Shown piece after piece: positions 50,655 through 60,167 of a stretch of DNA of 64,000 bases (the stretch's first letter is position 1; the number at the start of each line of letters is the position of its first letter). This DNA is from Rugamonas rivuli (lineage in GTDB: Bacteria; Pseudomonadota; Gammaproteobacteria; Burkholderiales; Burkholderiaceae_D). The stretch spans positions 186,001 to 250,000 of the forward strand of contig NZ_WHUF01000008.1 of assembly GCF_009380165.1 (NCBI RefSeq). The letters run 5' to 3'. The position numbers were made by a program, and so were the translations under genes. The notes under the pieces are model-generated. The model did not search any database. It was not told the DNA's origin and worked only from the letters and a program-made list of their open reading frames with translations.

Positions 50655-51865
50655 AACCCGCGCTGGTCGTGATCGGTAACGGCATGGCCGGCATGCGCAC
50701 GGTCGAGGAGCTGCACAAGCTTGCGCCGGACATGTACGACATCACCGTGTTCGGCGCCGAGCCACACGGTAACTACAATCGCATCCTGCTGTCGCCTGTA
50801 CTGGCGGGCGAGAAGAGTATGGACGACATCATGCTCAACACCCGCGAATGGTACGTCCAGCACGGCATCACGCTGCATGCGGGCGATCCGGTCGAACACA
50901 TCGACCGCCGCAAGCGCATTGTGCGCGCCCGCTCCGGCCTGGAAGTACGCTACGACCGCCTGTTGATCGCCACCGGATCCAAGCCCTTCATCATTCCGGT
51001 TCCCGGCCATCAGCTGCCCGGCGTGCTGGCCTTCCGCGATATCCAGGATGTGGAGAGCATGCTGGCGATGGCGCGCAATCACCGCCACGCGGTGGTGATC
51101 GGCGGCGGCCTGCTGGGCCTTGAAGCGGCCAACGGCCTGCAACGGCAGGGCATGTCCGTCACCGTAGTCCACGTCACCGACGCGCTGATGAACCAGCAGC
51201 TCGACAAACCGGCAGCGCTGCTGCTGCAAAAGGCGCTGGAAGCGAAGGGCCTGAAGTTCATGATGAACGCGCAGACCGCCGAAATCGTCGGCCCCGACCG
51301 CGTGCGCGCGGTGCGCTTCAAGGACGACAGCGAAATCCCTGCGGACCTGGTGGTAATGACCGCCGGTGTGCGCCCCAATATCGACCTGGCCAAGTCGGCC
51401 GGCCTGCACTGCGAACGCGCCATCGTCGTGGACGATACGCTGCAAACCTACGACCCACGCGTGTATGCGGTGGGCGAATGCGTGCAGCACCGCAGCGCCA
51501 CTTTCGGGCTGGTGGCGCCGATCTGGGACCAGGCGCGCGTCTGCGGCGCGCACCTGGCCGGCGCCGGCGTGCGCCGTTACGTGCAGCAGACATCGCCGAC
51601 CCGGCTGAAAGTGACCGGCGTGGACCTGTACTCGGTCGGCGACTTCGTCGGCGGTGAAGGCAGCGAAGACCTGGTGCTGCGCGATGCGCGGCGCGGCGTC
51701 TACAAGCGCCTGGTGCTGAGGGATGGCCGCGTCACCGGCGCCGTGCTGTATGGCGACGTCAAGGACGGCCCGTGGTACTTCAACCTGATCCAGAACCGTA
51801 CCGACATTACGCCGATCCGGCAAAACCTGTTGTTTGGCGAAGCGCTTTCCGCGCGCGCCGCATGA
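50651..51865 (+). CDS. FAD/NAD(P)-dependent reductase, probable electron donor to the nitrate reductase
   Basis: A 404-residue pyridine-nucleotide-disulfide-type reductase related to the first half of NirB and to NasB. FAD motif is VVIGNGMAGMRTVEEL, the NAD motif is VVIGGGLLGLEAANGL, and the ECVQHRSATFGLVAPIWDQA segment matches NirB and NasB. There is no iron-sulfur domain; the nitrate reductase encoded next has a BFD-like domain at its C-terminus and would accept electrons from this protein. It starts at the GTG at 50651, coupled to nirD. Confidence 0.85.
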   Translation: MKPALVVIGNGMAGMRTVEELHKLAPDMYDITVFGAEPHGNYNRILLSPVLAGEKSMDDIMLNTREWYVQHGITLHAGDPVEHIDRRKRIVRARSGLEVRYDRLLIATGSKPFIIPVPGHQLPGVLAFRDIQDVESMLAMARNHRHAVVIGGGLLGLEAANGLQRQGMSVTVVHVTDALMNQQLDKPAALLLQKALEAKGLKFMMNAQTAEIVGPDRVRAVRFKDDSEIPADLVVMTAGVRPNIDLAKSAGLHCERAIVVDDTLQTYDPRVYAVGECVQHRSATFGLVAPIWDQARVCGAHLAGAGVRRYVQQTSPTRLKVTGVDLYSVGDFVGGEGSEDLVLRDARRGVYKRLVLRDGRVTGAVLYGDVKDGPWYFNLIQNRTDITPIRQNLLFGEALSARAA

Positions 51866-51883
51866 TTTGAGCGAGCAAGCATC

Positions 51884-54607
51884 TTGAACCTGTCCACCGA
51901 CCATCTGGCAGTACGCACCACATGCGCCTATTGCGGCGTAGGCTGCGGCGTGCAGGCGACGCCCAAGGCCGACGGCACGATAGCCATCGCCGGCGACAAG
52001 CTGCACCCGGCTAACAAGGGCCGCCTGTGCGTTAAGGGTTCCGCCCTGGGCGAGACTGTGGGCCTGGAAGGCCGTTTGCTGTATCCACAGGTGCGCGATG
52101 CCGGCGGCCTGCGGCGCGTATCGTGGGACGATGCGCTGGACAGGGTGGCCGGCACATGGCGCTCCATCATCGCCGAGCATGGGCCGGACGCGGTGGCGCT
52201 GTACGTCTCCGGCCAGCTGCTGACCGAGGACTACTACGTCGCCAACAAACTGATGAAGGGCTATGTCGGCAGCGCCAACATCGACACCAACTCGCGGCTG
52301 TGCATGTCGTCGGCGGTGGCCGGCTACAAGCGCGCTTTCGGCGAAGACCTTGTGCCGCTGTGTTACGACGACCTGGAACTGGCCGACATGGTGGTGCTGG
52401 TCGGTTCCAACACCGCTTGGTGTCATCCCATCCTGTTCCAGCGCATCCTCAAGGCCAAGGAGAGCCGGCCTGAGATGAAGATCGTCGTCATCGATCCGCG
52501 CCGCACCGCCACCTGCGAACTGGCCGACCTGCACCTGCCGGTCAAGGCGGGCACGGACGTGTGGCTGTTCAACGGCCTGCTGAGCTACCTGGCGCGCATC
52601 GGCGCGGTCGATCCTGCCTTCGTGGGCCAGCATACCAACGGCCTGGATGCGGCGCTGGAGACGGCCAACGTCGATTGCAGCGATCCCGCCGCCGTGGCGA
52701 AGATCTGCCGCATCGAACTGCCGGTGCTGATGGAGTTCTACGAATCCTTCGCCGCCACGCGCAAGACCATCACCGCGTTCTCGATGGGCGTCAATCAATC
52801 GTCGGCCGGCACCGACAAGGTCAACGCCATCATCAACTGCCACCTGATCGGCGGCCGTATCGGCAAGCCGGGCATGGGGCCGTTCTCGATCACCGGCCAG
52901 CCCAACGCCATGGGCGGCCGCGAAGTGGGCGGTCTGGCCAATATGCTGGCCGCGCACATGGACCTGGACCGCGCCGACCATCGCGACGTGGTGCAGACTT
53001 TCTGGGATTCGCCAGCCATCGCCGGCAAGCCTGGCCTGAAGGCGGTCGACCTGTTCCGCGCCATCGAGGCGGGCACCGTCAAGGCGGTGTGGGTGATCGC
53101 CACCAATCCGCTGGTCAGCCTGCCGGACGCGGACCAGGTGCGCCGCGCGCTGGAAAAGTGCGAGCTGGTGGTCGCCACCGACATCATGCAGAACACCGAC
53201 ACCAACGCCTACGCCGACGTGCTGCTGCCCGCGCTGGGCTGGGGCGAGAAGGACGGCACCGTCACCAACTCCGAGCGCCGCATCTCGCGCCAGCGCGCCT
53301 TCCTGCCCGCGCCCGGCGAGGCGCTGCCGGACTGGAAAATCCTGTCGCTGTTCGCGCAGCGCATGGGCTATGGCGGCTTCGATTTCTGCGGCGCCCACGG
53401 CGTATTCGACGAACATGCGCGTTTGAGCGGCTTCCGCAACGCGGTCGGCGACGTGCCGCGCGCGTTCGACATGTCCGGCCTGGCCGGGCTGAATCAGCGC
53501 GAGTACGACGAACTGGAACCGACCCAATGGCCGGTGCGCCGCACCGCCTCCGGCGAGCTGCAAACGGAAGCCCGCCTGTTCAAGGACAATGTCTACGCCC
53601 ACGCCGACGGCAAGGCGCGCTTCATCGCCACCGCCACGCGTGCGCCGGCCAACGCCGTCAGCGAGGATTTCCCGCTGACGCTCAACACCGGCCGCGTGCG
53701 CGACCAGTGGCATACGATGACGCGCACCGGCAAATCCGCAACGCTGGCCGATCACATCGCCGAGTCCTTCGTCGACATCCACCCGCAGGACGCGCTGCTG
53801 CACGGCGTGCGCGAGGGGGAACTGGCGCGCGTCAGCTCCGAGTGGGGCGCAATGGTGGCGCGCGTGCAGCACGGCGGCGGCATCCCGCGCGGCAGCGTGT
53901 TCATTCCCATCCACTGGTCGGGCCAGACCTCGTCCGACGCCCGTGTCGGCGCGCTGGTCAATCCGGTGGTCGATCCGGTTTCCGGCGAGCCGGAATTCAA
54001 GCACACGCCGGTGCGCATCGAGCAGTTCCGCGTGAACTGGCATGGCTTTATCCTCAGCCGCACCGAGATGAGCCTCGACAGCGTGGCCCACTGGACGCGG
54101 ATACAGGGCCGCGAGTTCGCCCGTTACGAACTGGCCGGCCGCAACACCATCAAGGACTTCAGCGACTGGGCGCGCACGCTGCTGGGCGTGCAGGATCTGG
54201 ATGCGGACTGGCTCGAATACGAAGACCGCACCGCCGGCGTGTACCGCGCCGTGCATGTGGTGAACGACCGCATCGAGCAATGCATCTTCTTGTCGCCGCG
54301 CCAGGACATGCCGTCGCGCGCGTGGCTGGCCAGCCTGTTCGTCAAGCCGGAGCTCAGCGAAATCGATCGCGTTGGCCTGCTGGTCGGCATGCCGGTGGAG
54401 AAGGGCGCCGATACCGGGCCGACGGTGTGTTCCTGCTTCGGCGTAGGCCGCAACACCATCTGCAACGCCATCATCGAAAAAGACCTGAAGACGGTGCCCG
54501 AAGTGACGGCCTGTCTGAAAGCGGGCGGCAACTGCGGTTCCTGCGTCCCGGAGATCAAGAAAATTCTTGTGCAAACCCGCGTGGAGGTAGAGGAAGAAAG
54601 GTTGTAA
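51884..54607 (+). CDS. nasA: Assimilatory nitrate reductase catalytic subunit
   Basis: Molybdopterin enzyme that reduces nitrate to nitrite. At 907 residues it has the N-terminal [4Fe-4S] ligands Cys14, Cys17, Cys21 (CAYCGVGC) and a fourth Cys in RLCVKG, then the Mo-cofactor domains with SSAVAGYKRAFGED and NTGRVRDQWHTMTRTGK, and a C-terminal BFD-like [2Fe-2S] domain (CSCFGVGRNTIC with KAGGNCGSCVP). It starts at a TTG at 51884, with only a weak ribosome site; no ATG of family length is nearby. It ends the operon begun at narK. Confidence 0.94.
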   Translation: MNLSTDHLAVRTTCAYCGVGCGVQATPKADGTIAIAGDKLHPANKGRLCVKGSALGETVGLEGRLLYPQVRDAGGLRRVSWDDALDRVAGTWRSIIAEHGPDAVALYVSGQLLTEDYYVANKLMKGYVGSANIDTNSRLCMSSAVAGYKRAFGEDLVPLCYDDLELADMVVLVGSNTAWCHPILFQRILKAKESRPEMKIVVIDPRRTATCELADLHLPVKAGTDVWLFNGLLSYLARIGAVDPAFVGQHTNGLDAALETANVDCSDPAAVAKICRIELPVLMEFYESFAATRKTITAFSMGVNQSSAGTDKVNAIINCHLIGGRIGKPGMGPFSITGQPNAMGGREVGGLANMLAAHMDLDRADHRDVVQTFWDSPAIAGKPGLKAVDLFRAIEAGTVKAVWVIATNPLVSLPDADQVRRALEKCELVVATDIMQNTDTNAYADVLLPALGWGEKDGTVTNSERRISRQRAFLPAPGEALPDWKILSLFAQRMGYGGFDFCGAHGVFDEHARLSGFRNAVGDVPRAFDMSGLAGLNQREYDELEPTQWPVRRTASGELQTEARLFKDNVYAHADGKARFIATATRAPANAVSEDFPLTLNTGRVRDQWHTMTRTGKSATLADHIAESFVDIHPQDALLHGVREGELARVSSEWGAMVARVQHGGGIPRGSVFIPIHWSGQTSSDARVGALVNPVVDPVSGEPEFKHTPVRIEQFRVNWHGFILSRTEMSLDSVAHWTRIQGREFARYELAGRNTIKDFSDWARTLLGVQDLDADWLEYEDRTAGVYRAVHVVNDRIEQCIFLSPRQDMPSRAWLASLFVKPELSEIDRVGLLVGMPVEKGADTGPTVCSCFGVGRNTICNAIIEKDLKTVPEVTACLKAGGNCGSCVPEIKKILVQTRVEVEEERL

Positions 54608-54658
54608 ACATGGTAAATTAGACTATCGATCGCTTGATCATGACCACAGAGAGCGAAC

Positions 54659-56029
54659 ATGTCTATCCGTGAAAATTTCTCCGATGCCGATATGGATCAG
54701 TGGCTCAACGAGAATCGCGTCACTGAAATCGAATGCCTGGTGCCCGACTTGACGGGCGTGGCGCGCGGGAAGATCCTGCCGCGCGCCAAATTCACCCAGG
54801 AGCGCGGCATGCGCATCCCCGAGGCGGTGCTGGGCATGACCGTCACCGGCAACTACCCGACCGAGAACGCGGCCTACGACCGCGCCATCTCTTCAACAGA
54901 CCGCGACATGATCCTGCGCGCGGACCCCGGCAGCATCACCAAAGTCCCCTGGGCCATCGACCCGACCGCGCAAGTCATCCACGATTGCTATTTCGCCGAC
55001 GGCACGCTGGTCGATTTCGCTCCGCGCTCGGTGCTGCGGCGCGTGCTCAAGCTGTACGCGGAACGCGGCTGGACGCCGGTGGTGGGGCCGGAGCTGGAGT
55101 TCTACCTGACCGAGAAGAACATCGATCCCGACCTGCCGCTGAAGGCGCCGGTGGGCCGCAGCGGCCGCGCCGAGACCAGCCGCCAGGTCTACAGCATCGA
55201 CGCCGTCAACGAATTCGACCCGCTGTTCGAGGACATCTACGACTACTGCGCGCTGATGAATCTTGATGTCGATACGCTGATCCACGAAACCGGCGCCGGC
55301 CAGATGGGCCTGAACTTCCAGCACGGCGACCCGCTGGCCCTGGCCGACAACGTCTTCTACTTCAAGCGCACCTTGCGCGAGGCGGCGCTCAAGCACGATA
55401 TGTACGCGACCTTCATGGCCAAGCCGATGGCGGGCGAGCCGGGATCGGCGATGCATGTGCACCAGAGCGTGAGCGACGCCGCCACCGGCCGCAATATTTT
55501 CAGCGCGGCGGACGGTTCGCCGTCGGCGCACTTCCGCCACTACATCGGCGGCCTGCAGCGCTACACGCCGGCGGTGATGGCGATCATGGCGCCGTATGTG
55601 AATTCCTATCGCCGCATCGTGCGCCACACGGCCGCGCCGATCAACATCCAGTGGGGCATCGATAACCGCACTGTGGGCTTCCGCATTCCGATATCGGGCG
55701 TCGAGCAGCGCCGGGTGGAAAACCGCATCATCGGCGCCGATGCCAATCCCTACCTGGCGATGGCGGTGACGCTGGCCTGCGGCTATCTCGGCCTGGTGGA
55801 CCAGCTGGAGCCGACGCCCATGACCACCGGCAGCGCCTACGACCATCTGTTCGAGCTGCCGCAAGGGCTGCCGCAGGCGCTGGAGCTGCTGCGGCGCGAG
55901 GACCGGCTGCGCGATGTGCTGGGCGAGCGCTTCATCGACGTCTACACGGCGATCAAGGAACTGGAGCACCAGGAGTTCATGACCGTCATCAGCCCGTGGG
56001 AGCGGGAGCACCTGCTGTTGCATGTGTGA
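54659..56029 (+). CDS. puuA: Glutamine-synthetase-type gamma-glutamylputrescine synthetase, copy 1
   Basis: A 456-residue glutamine-synthetase-fold ligase that joins glutamate to putrescine or another polyamine with ATP. The GS motifs are present: GPELEFYL, MAKPMAGEPGSAMHVHQS and NRTVGFRIP. The start IEC-LVPDLTGVARGKILPR is characteristic of PuuA/SpuB rather than GlnA. A second homologue of the same length lies at 62519. It precedes the polyamine transporter genes, whose promoter lies over the end of this gene. Confidence 0.92.
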   Translation: MSIRENFSDADMDQWLNENRVTEIECLVPDLTGVARGKILPRAKFTQERGMRIPEAVLGMTVTGNYPTENAAYDRAISSTDRDMILRADPGSITKVPWAIDPTAQVIHDCYFADGTLVDFAPRSVLRRVLKLYAERGWTPVVGPELEFYLTEKNIDPDLPLKAPVGRSGRAETSRQVYSIDAVNEFDPLFEDIYDYCALMNLDVDTLIHETGAGQMGLNFQHGDPLALADNVFYFKRTLREAALKHDMYATFMAKPMAGEPGSAMHVHQSVSDAATGRNIFSAADGSPSAHFRHYIGGLQRYTPAVMAIMAPYVNSYRRIVRHTAAPINIQWGIDNRTVGFRIPISGVEQRRVENRIIGADANPYLAMAVTLACGYLGLVDQLEPTPMTTGSAYDHLFELPQGLPQALELLRREDRLRDVLGERFIDVYTAIKELEHQEFMTVISPWEREHLLLHV

Positions 56030-56049
56030 TTGCGTGATTTATAATCACG
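56018..56049 (+). promoter_or_regulatory. Sigma-70 promoter of the Pot transporter genes, with an inverted repeat
   Basis: TTGCAT (56018-56023), 16 bases, perfect TATAAT (56040-56045). An inverted repeat CGTGATT-TAT-AATCACG (56033-56049) overlaps the -10, a natural repressor site. It begins 4 bases after the puuA stop. Confidence 0.65.
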
Positions 56050-56135
56050 GGTTCGACCAAGCGCGCGGCCCTGTGGGCGGCCTATTTTCACGGGTTTTCC
56101 CGTAATATTATTAATATCATTTATATTTTAATAAC

Positions 56136-57257
56136 ATGACCCAAGAGCGAGAACCCTTCCTGCTGATCCGCAACCTGGTTAAGGAATTCGACGGCGTCCG
56201 CGCCGTCAACGATGTGTCGGTGGCGATCAACAAGGGCGAGATCTTTGCGCTGCTGGGTAGTTCCGGCTGCGGCAAGTCCACGCTGCTGCGCATGCTGGCC
56301 GGTTTCGAAACGCCGACCCAGGGCCAGATCACGCTGGGCGGCAAGGACATCGTCGGCGTGCCGCCGTACGAGCGCCCGATCAACATGATGTTCCAGTCGT
56401 ACGCGCTGTTCCCGCACCTGACGGTGTGGGACAACATCGCCTTCGGCCTGCGCCGCGACGGCCTGCCGAAGGACGAAATCGCCGCCCGCGTGGAGCAGAT
56501 GCTGGCGCTGGTGCAGCTGACCGCCTACGGCAAGCGCAAGCCGCACCAGCTGTCCGGCGGCCAGCAGCAGCGCGTGGCGCTGGCGCGCAGCCTGGCCAAG
56601 CGCCCGCAGTTGCTGCTGCTGGACGAGCCGCTGGGCGCCCTGGACAAGAAGCTGCGCGAACGCACGCAGATGGAACTGGTCGGCATCATCGAGGAAGTGG
56701 GCGTCACCTGCGTGATGGTGACGCACGACCAGGACGAAGCCATGAGCATGGCGACCCGCATCGCGGTGATGAGCGAAGGCCGCATCCTGCAAGTGGGCGC
56801 GCCGGGCGAAATCTACGAAACGCCGAACTGCCGCTTCGTCGCGGACTTCATCGGCAGCGTCAATATGTTCAACGGCAGCGTGGCGGTCGATGAGCCGGAC
56901 CACGTCATCATCGAAACGCCGGAAGGCCGCCACTACGTCACTCACGGCATTACCGGCACGATGGGCATGGCGGTGTCGGTGGCCGTACGTCCCGAGAAGA
57001 TCGCCGTACAGGCAGAGGCGCCGACGGCGGCGCAGCGCGCCAACGCCAGCGAGGATGGCTACAACTGCGTGCAGGGCACGATCACGGCCATGGCCTACTT
57101 CGGCAACGAGACGCTGTACCATGTGCGCCTCGACAGCGGCATGGAGATGAAGGTCTCGCGCACCAACGCGGCCCGCCATGACGAATCGGCGCTCAAGCGC
57201 GACCAGCGCGTCTACGCGTGGTGGGACGGCGCCGACGTCGTCGTGCTGACCAGCTAA
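56136..57257 (+). CDS. potG: Polyamine ABC transporter ATP-binding protein
   Basis: A 373-residue ATPase of the PotA/PotG type. Walker A is GSSGCGKST, signature LSGGQQQR, Walker B LLLDEPLGALD and switch His MVTHDQDEA. A C-terminal TOBE-like domain (from about residue 290, VAVRPEKIAVQ) follows. It is preceded by an AT-rich leader of about 86 bases. It supplies energy for the two permeases that follow. Confidence 0.95.
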   Translation: MTQEREPFLLIRNLVKEFDGVRAVNDVSVAINKGEIFALLGSSGCGKSTLLRMLAGFETPTQGQITLGGKDIVGVPPYERPINMMFQSYALFPHLTVWDNIAFGLRRDGLPKDEIAARVEQMLALVQLTAYGKRKPHQLSGGQQQRVALARSLAKRPQLLLLDEPLGALDKKLRERTQMELVGIIEEVGVTCVMVTHDQDEAMSMATRIAVMSEGRILQVGAPGEIYETPNCRFVADFIGSVNMFNGSVAVDEPDHVIIETPEGRHYVTHGITGTMGMAVSVAVRPEKIAVQAEAPTAAQRANASEDGYNCVQGTITAMAYFGNETLYHVRLDSGMEMKVSRTNAARHDESALKRDQRVYAWWDGADVVVLTS

Positions 57258-57271
57258 GGCGGAGCGCAGCC

Positions 57272-58183
57272 ATGAAATTTCTCAAGAACCTGCTGACCGG
57301 GCGCTGGCTCACCGGCCGCAACGTGGTGATCGCCGTGCCTTTCCTGTGGCTGACGTTCGCCTTCCTGGTGCCGTTCCTGATCGTGATGCGTATCAGCTTC
57401 ACCGAGGCGGACACCGGCGGCAACCCCTTCGGTACCTTGATGACGCTGGCCGACGGCGTCATCACGCTCAAGGTCAAGGTATCCAACTACCTGTTCATCG
57501 CGCAGGACGAGCTGTATGCGATCACCTACCTGAACTCCATCAAGTTCGCCGCCATCACGGCCTCGCTGTGCCTCATCATCGGCTACCCGTTCGCCTACTT
57601 CATGGCGCGCGCCAAGCCGACCGTGCGCCCGGTGCTGCTGATGATGGTGATGATGCCGTTCTGGACCTCCTTCCTGCTGCGCATCTACGCATGGAAGGGC
57701 ATCCTGGCCAACAACGGCATCCTGAACCACTTCCTGATCAGCATGGGCTTCATCACCGAGCCGCTGCATCTGATGAACACGCAGTTCTCGCTCATCATCG
57801 GCATGGTGTACGCCTACCTGCCGTTCATGATACTGCCGCTGTACGCCAACCTGGTGAAGATGGACCTGCGCTTCCTGGAGGCTGCGGCCGACCTGGGCGC
57901 GACGCCGTTGCAGGCTTTCTGGCGCATCACGGTGCCGCTGTCGAAGTCCGGCATCATCGCCGGCACCATGCTGGTATTCATTCCGGCGGTGGGCGAGTAC
58001 GTGATTCCCGAGCTGTTGGGCGGCCCGGAAACGCTGATGATCGGCCGCCAGCTGTGGGACGAATTCTTCACCAATAACGACTGGCCGCTGGCGTCTTCGG
58101 TGACGGTGGTGGTGATCCTGCTGATCCTGGTGCCGATGGCGATCTTCAATAAATACAAGGCAGAGCAGGAGGCCCGCCCATGA
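57272..58183 (+). CDS. potH: Polyamine ABC transporter permease
   Basis: A 303-residue inner-membrane subunit with six spans; the first is near residues 17-40 (VVIAVPFLWLTFAFLVPFLI). The EAA loop is EAAADLGATPLQAFWRITVP. It matches PotH in length and in its LMMVMMPFWTSFLLRIYAW segment. The ATG at 57272 follows potG by 14 bases. Its stop overlaps the next start (ATGA). Confidence 0.95.
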   Translation: MKFLKNLLTGRWLTGRNVVIAVPFLWLTFAFLVPFLIVMRISFTEADTGGNPFGTLMTLADGVITLKVKVSNYLFIAQDELYAITYLNSIKFAAITASLCLIIGYPFAYFMARAKPTVRPVLLMMVMMPFWTSFLLRIYAWKGILANNGILNHFLISMGFITEPLHLMNTQFSLIIGMVYAYLPFMILPLYANLVKMDLRFLEAAADLGATPLQAFWRITVPLSKSGIIAGTMLVFIPAVGEYVIPELLGGPETLMIGRQLWDEFFTNNDWPLASSVTVVVILLILVPMAIFNKYKAEQEARP

Positions 58184-59025
58184 AAGGACATTCCAACTTC
58201 GTGCAGCGCTGGTTCGGGCGCGGCTGGCTGTCGCTGGGTTATCTGTTCCTCTACCTGCCCATCGTGGTGCTGGTGGTGTTCTCGTTTAACAGCTCGCGCC
58301 AGGACATGATCTGGAGCGGCTTCTCGACCCAGTGGTATGCGGAGCTGATGAACGATTCGGAAATCATCAGCGGCTTCGGCCTGTCGCTGCGCATCGCGCT
58401 GCTGACGGCTTGCGCTTCGGTGGTGCTGGGGACGTTCGCGGCGTTTGTGCTGAACCGCTACCAGCGCTTCGCCGGCCGTACGCTGTTCTCGGGCATGGTC
58501 AGCGCGCCGCTGGTGATGCCGGAGGTGATTATCGGCTTGTCGCTGCTGCTGATGCTGGTGTCGGTGCAGAAGGCCTTCGGCTTCCCGGAGCGCGGCCTGG
58601 TGACGATCTGGCTTGGCCACACCTTGCTGGGCATGGCCTATGCTGCGGTAGTGGTGCAGTCGCGCCTTCAGGAGATGAACAAGTCGCTGGAGGAAGCGGC
58701 GATGGACCTGGGCTGCCGTCCGTACCAGGTGTTCTTCCTGGTGACGCTGCCGAACATCACGCAGGCGCTGGGTTCCGCGTGGCTGCTGACGTTCACGCTG
58801 TCGCTGGATGATGTGGTGCTGTCGGCCTTCCTGTCCGGCCCCGGCTCGTCGACGATGCCTATCGTGATCTTCTCGCGTGCGCGTCTCGGCCTCGATCCGC
58901 GCGTGAACGCGGTGGCGGCGCTGACCATCCTGGTCGTGTCGATTGGCGTGATCGCATCGAGCCTGTACATGGCACGCAACGAACGCCTGCGCCAGAAGCA
59001 GGTCGCTGCGGCAGCTAAAGGCTAA
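58180..59025 (+). CDS. potI: Polyamine ABC transporter permease
   Basis: A 281-residue inner-membrane subunit with six spans (the first LGYLFLYLPIVVLVVFSFN). The EAA loop is EEAAMDLGCRPYQVFFLVTL. It matches PotI. No periplasmic binding protein (PotF) is in the window, so that gene is probably elsewhere or beyond the end. It ends tail-to-tail with the MFS gene with a 4-base overlap. Confidence 0.94.
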   Translation: MKGHSNFVQRWFGRGWLSLGYLFLYLPIVVLVVFSFNSSRQDMIWSGFSTQWYAELMNDSEIISGFGLSLRIALLTACASVVLGTFAAFVLNRYQRFAGRTLFSGMVSAPLVMPEVIIGLSLLLMLVSVQKAFGFPERGLVTIWLGHTLLGMAYAAVVVQSRLQEMNKSLEEAAMDLGCRPYQVFFLVTLPNITQALGSAWLLTFTLSLDDVVLSAFLSGPGSSTMPIVIFSRARLGLDPRVNAVAALTILVVSIGVIASSLYMARNERLRQKQVAAAAKG

Positions 59026-60167
59026 TCTACATAACCCTGTTTGTATTCCCACCAGGCGCAGGCGACGAAGATCGCCGCGCCGCACCACAGCACCGCCGGT
59101 AGCGCATTGATGCCGGTGGTTTGCATCAGCAGTCCTGTCACCAGCGGCCCGCCGCTGCTGGTGATCCCCCAACTGGCATTGACTATGGCGCTGGCCGCGA
59201 CCAGCGATTGTCCCTGGAAGCGTGCGCCGCACGCCACCAGCGACAGCATGTAGATCGCCCCCGCCGTCGCACCCAGCATCAGCAGCAGTATCCACCACAG
59301 CCACGGCGTGCCCGCCGCAAAGGGCAGCAACGGCAGCAGCACGCACACGGCGATGCCGCAGCCGGTGTGCACGCGCCGCCGTCCCACATGGTCGGCCAGC
59401 CAGCCGAAGGCGAATTGCAGCGCGGTGTCGCCGACCAGCACCACTGTCGCAGACAGCAGCGCCAGTTCGGTGACGATGCCCTGGCGGATCGCGTACAGCG
59501 GCAGCAGGCTCAATGCCAGCGTGTCGAACAGCGCGAAGAAGGCCGCGCCGACGGCGATCATCGGCATGCGCGGCAGCACCGCGCGCCATGAGACGTGCGG
59601 CTCGTCCTCGTCATGATGAGCGTCGTCGGCGATCAGCGCCATGCCGGGAAGGGCGAGCAGGAACAACGCACCGCAGGCGGCGAACGGCCACGCGACCTTA
59701 CCCTCCAGGCCCGCCACAAGGGCAGGGCCTATCAGCTGGAATAGCGTGAACGCAGTGGTGTACATGGCCACCACGCGGCCGCGCGAGTTGACCGGCGCAA
59801 GGTGATTGACCCACGCCTCGCCGATGGTGAACAGCACGCCCATGCAGGCGCCGAACACAAAGCGCAGAAGGCCCCACAGCAGCAGGTTGTCTGTCGTTTC
59901 CATCAACGCGGTGGACAGCGCGCTTGCAGCGATGGCACCTAACATGCAGCCACGCGGCCCGTAGCGCGCCACCCAGCGTGAGACGAAAGGCGTGGCGGCC
60001 AGGATGCCGAAGGCGCTGGCGGCGGTGATGATGCCGACGATGTCGGTGCCGATGCCGCGCTGGTCCAGCCGCAGCGCCGTCAACGGGATCGTGGCGCCGA
60101 GTCCCAGCCCGACCACGCCGATGCTGCTGACCAGCGCGCAGAAGTCTCGCCATGGCATGGTCTTCAT
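59022..60167 (-). CDS. MFS transporter
   Basis: A 381-residue major-facilitator protein with about 12 membrane segments, YcaD/YfkF-like. The sequence GLGATIPLTALRLDQRGIGTD and the MFS loop ADHVGRRR are visible. It is the second gene of an operon led by the MocR regulator, with overlapping start and stop (ATGA), which suggests a polyamine, amino acid or pyridoxal-linked solute as cargo. The substrate cannot be read. Confidence 0.9.
   Translation of the reverse strand: MKTMPWRDFCALVSSIGVVGLGLGATIPLTALRLDQRGIGTDIVGIITAASAFGILAATPFVSRWVARYGPRGCMLGAIAASALSTALMETTDNLLLWGLLRFVFGACMGVLFTIGEAWVNHLAPVNSRGRVVAMYTTAFTLFQLIGPALVAGLEGKVAWPFAACGALFLLALPGMALIADDAHHDEDEPHVSWRAVLPRMPMIAVGAAFFALFDTLALSLLPLYAIRQGIVTELALLSATVVLVGDTALQFAFGWLADHVGRRRVHTGCGIAVCVLLPLLPFAAGTPWLWWILLLMLGATAGAIYMLSLVACGARFQGQSLVAASAIVNASWGITSSGGPLVTGLLMQTTGINALPAVLWCGAAIFVACAWWEYKQGYVD

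Noticed and set aside
50609..54574. 1321-codon open frame on the minus strand over the nitrate reductase
   Set aside because: His/Arg/Val/Gln-rich with no recognisable domain; the plus strand encodes clear metalloenzymes.
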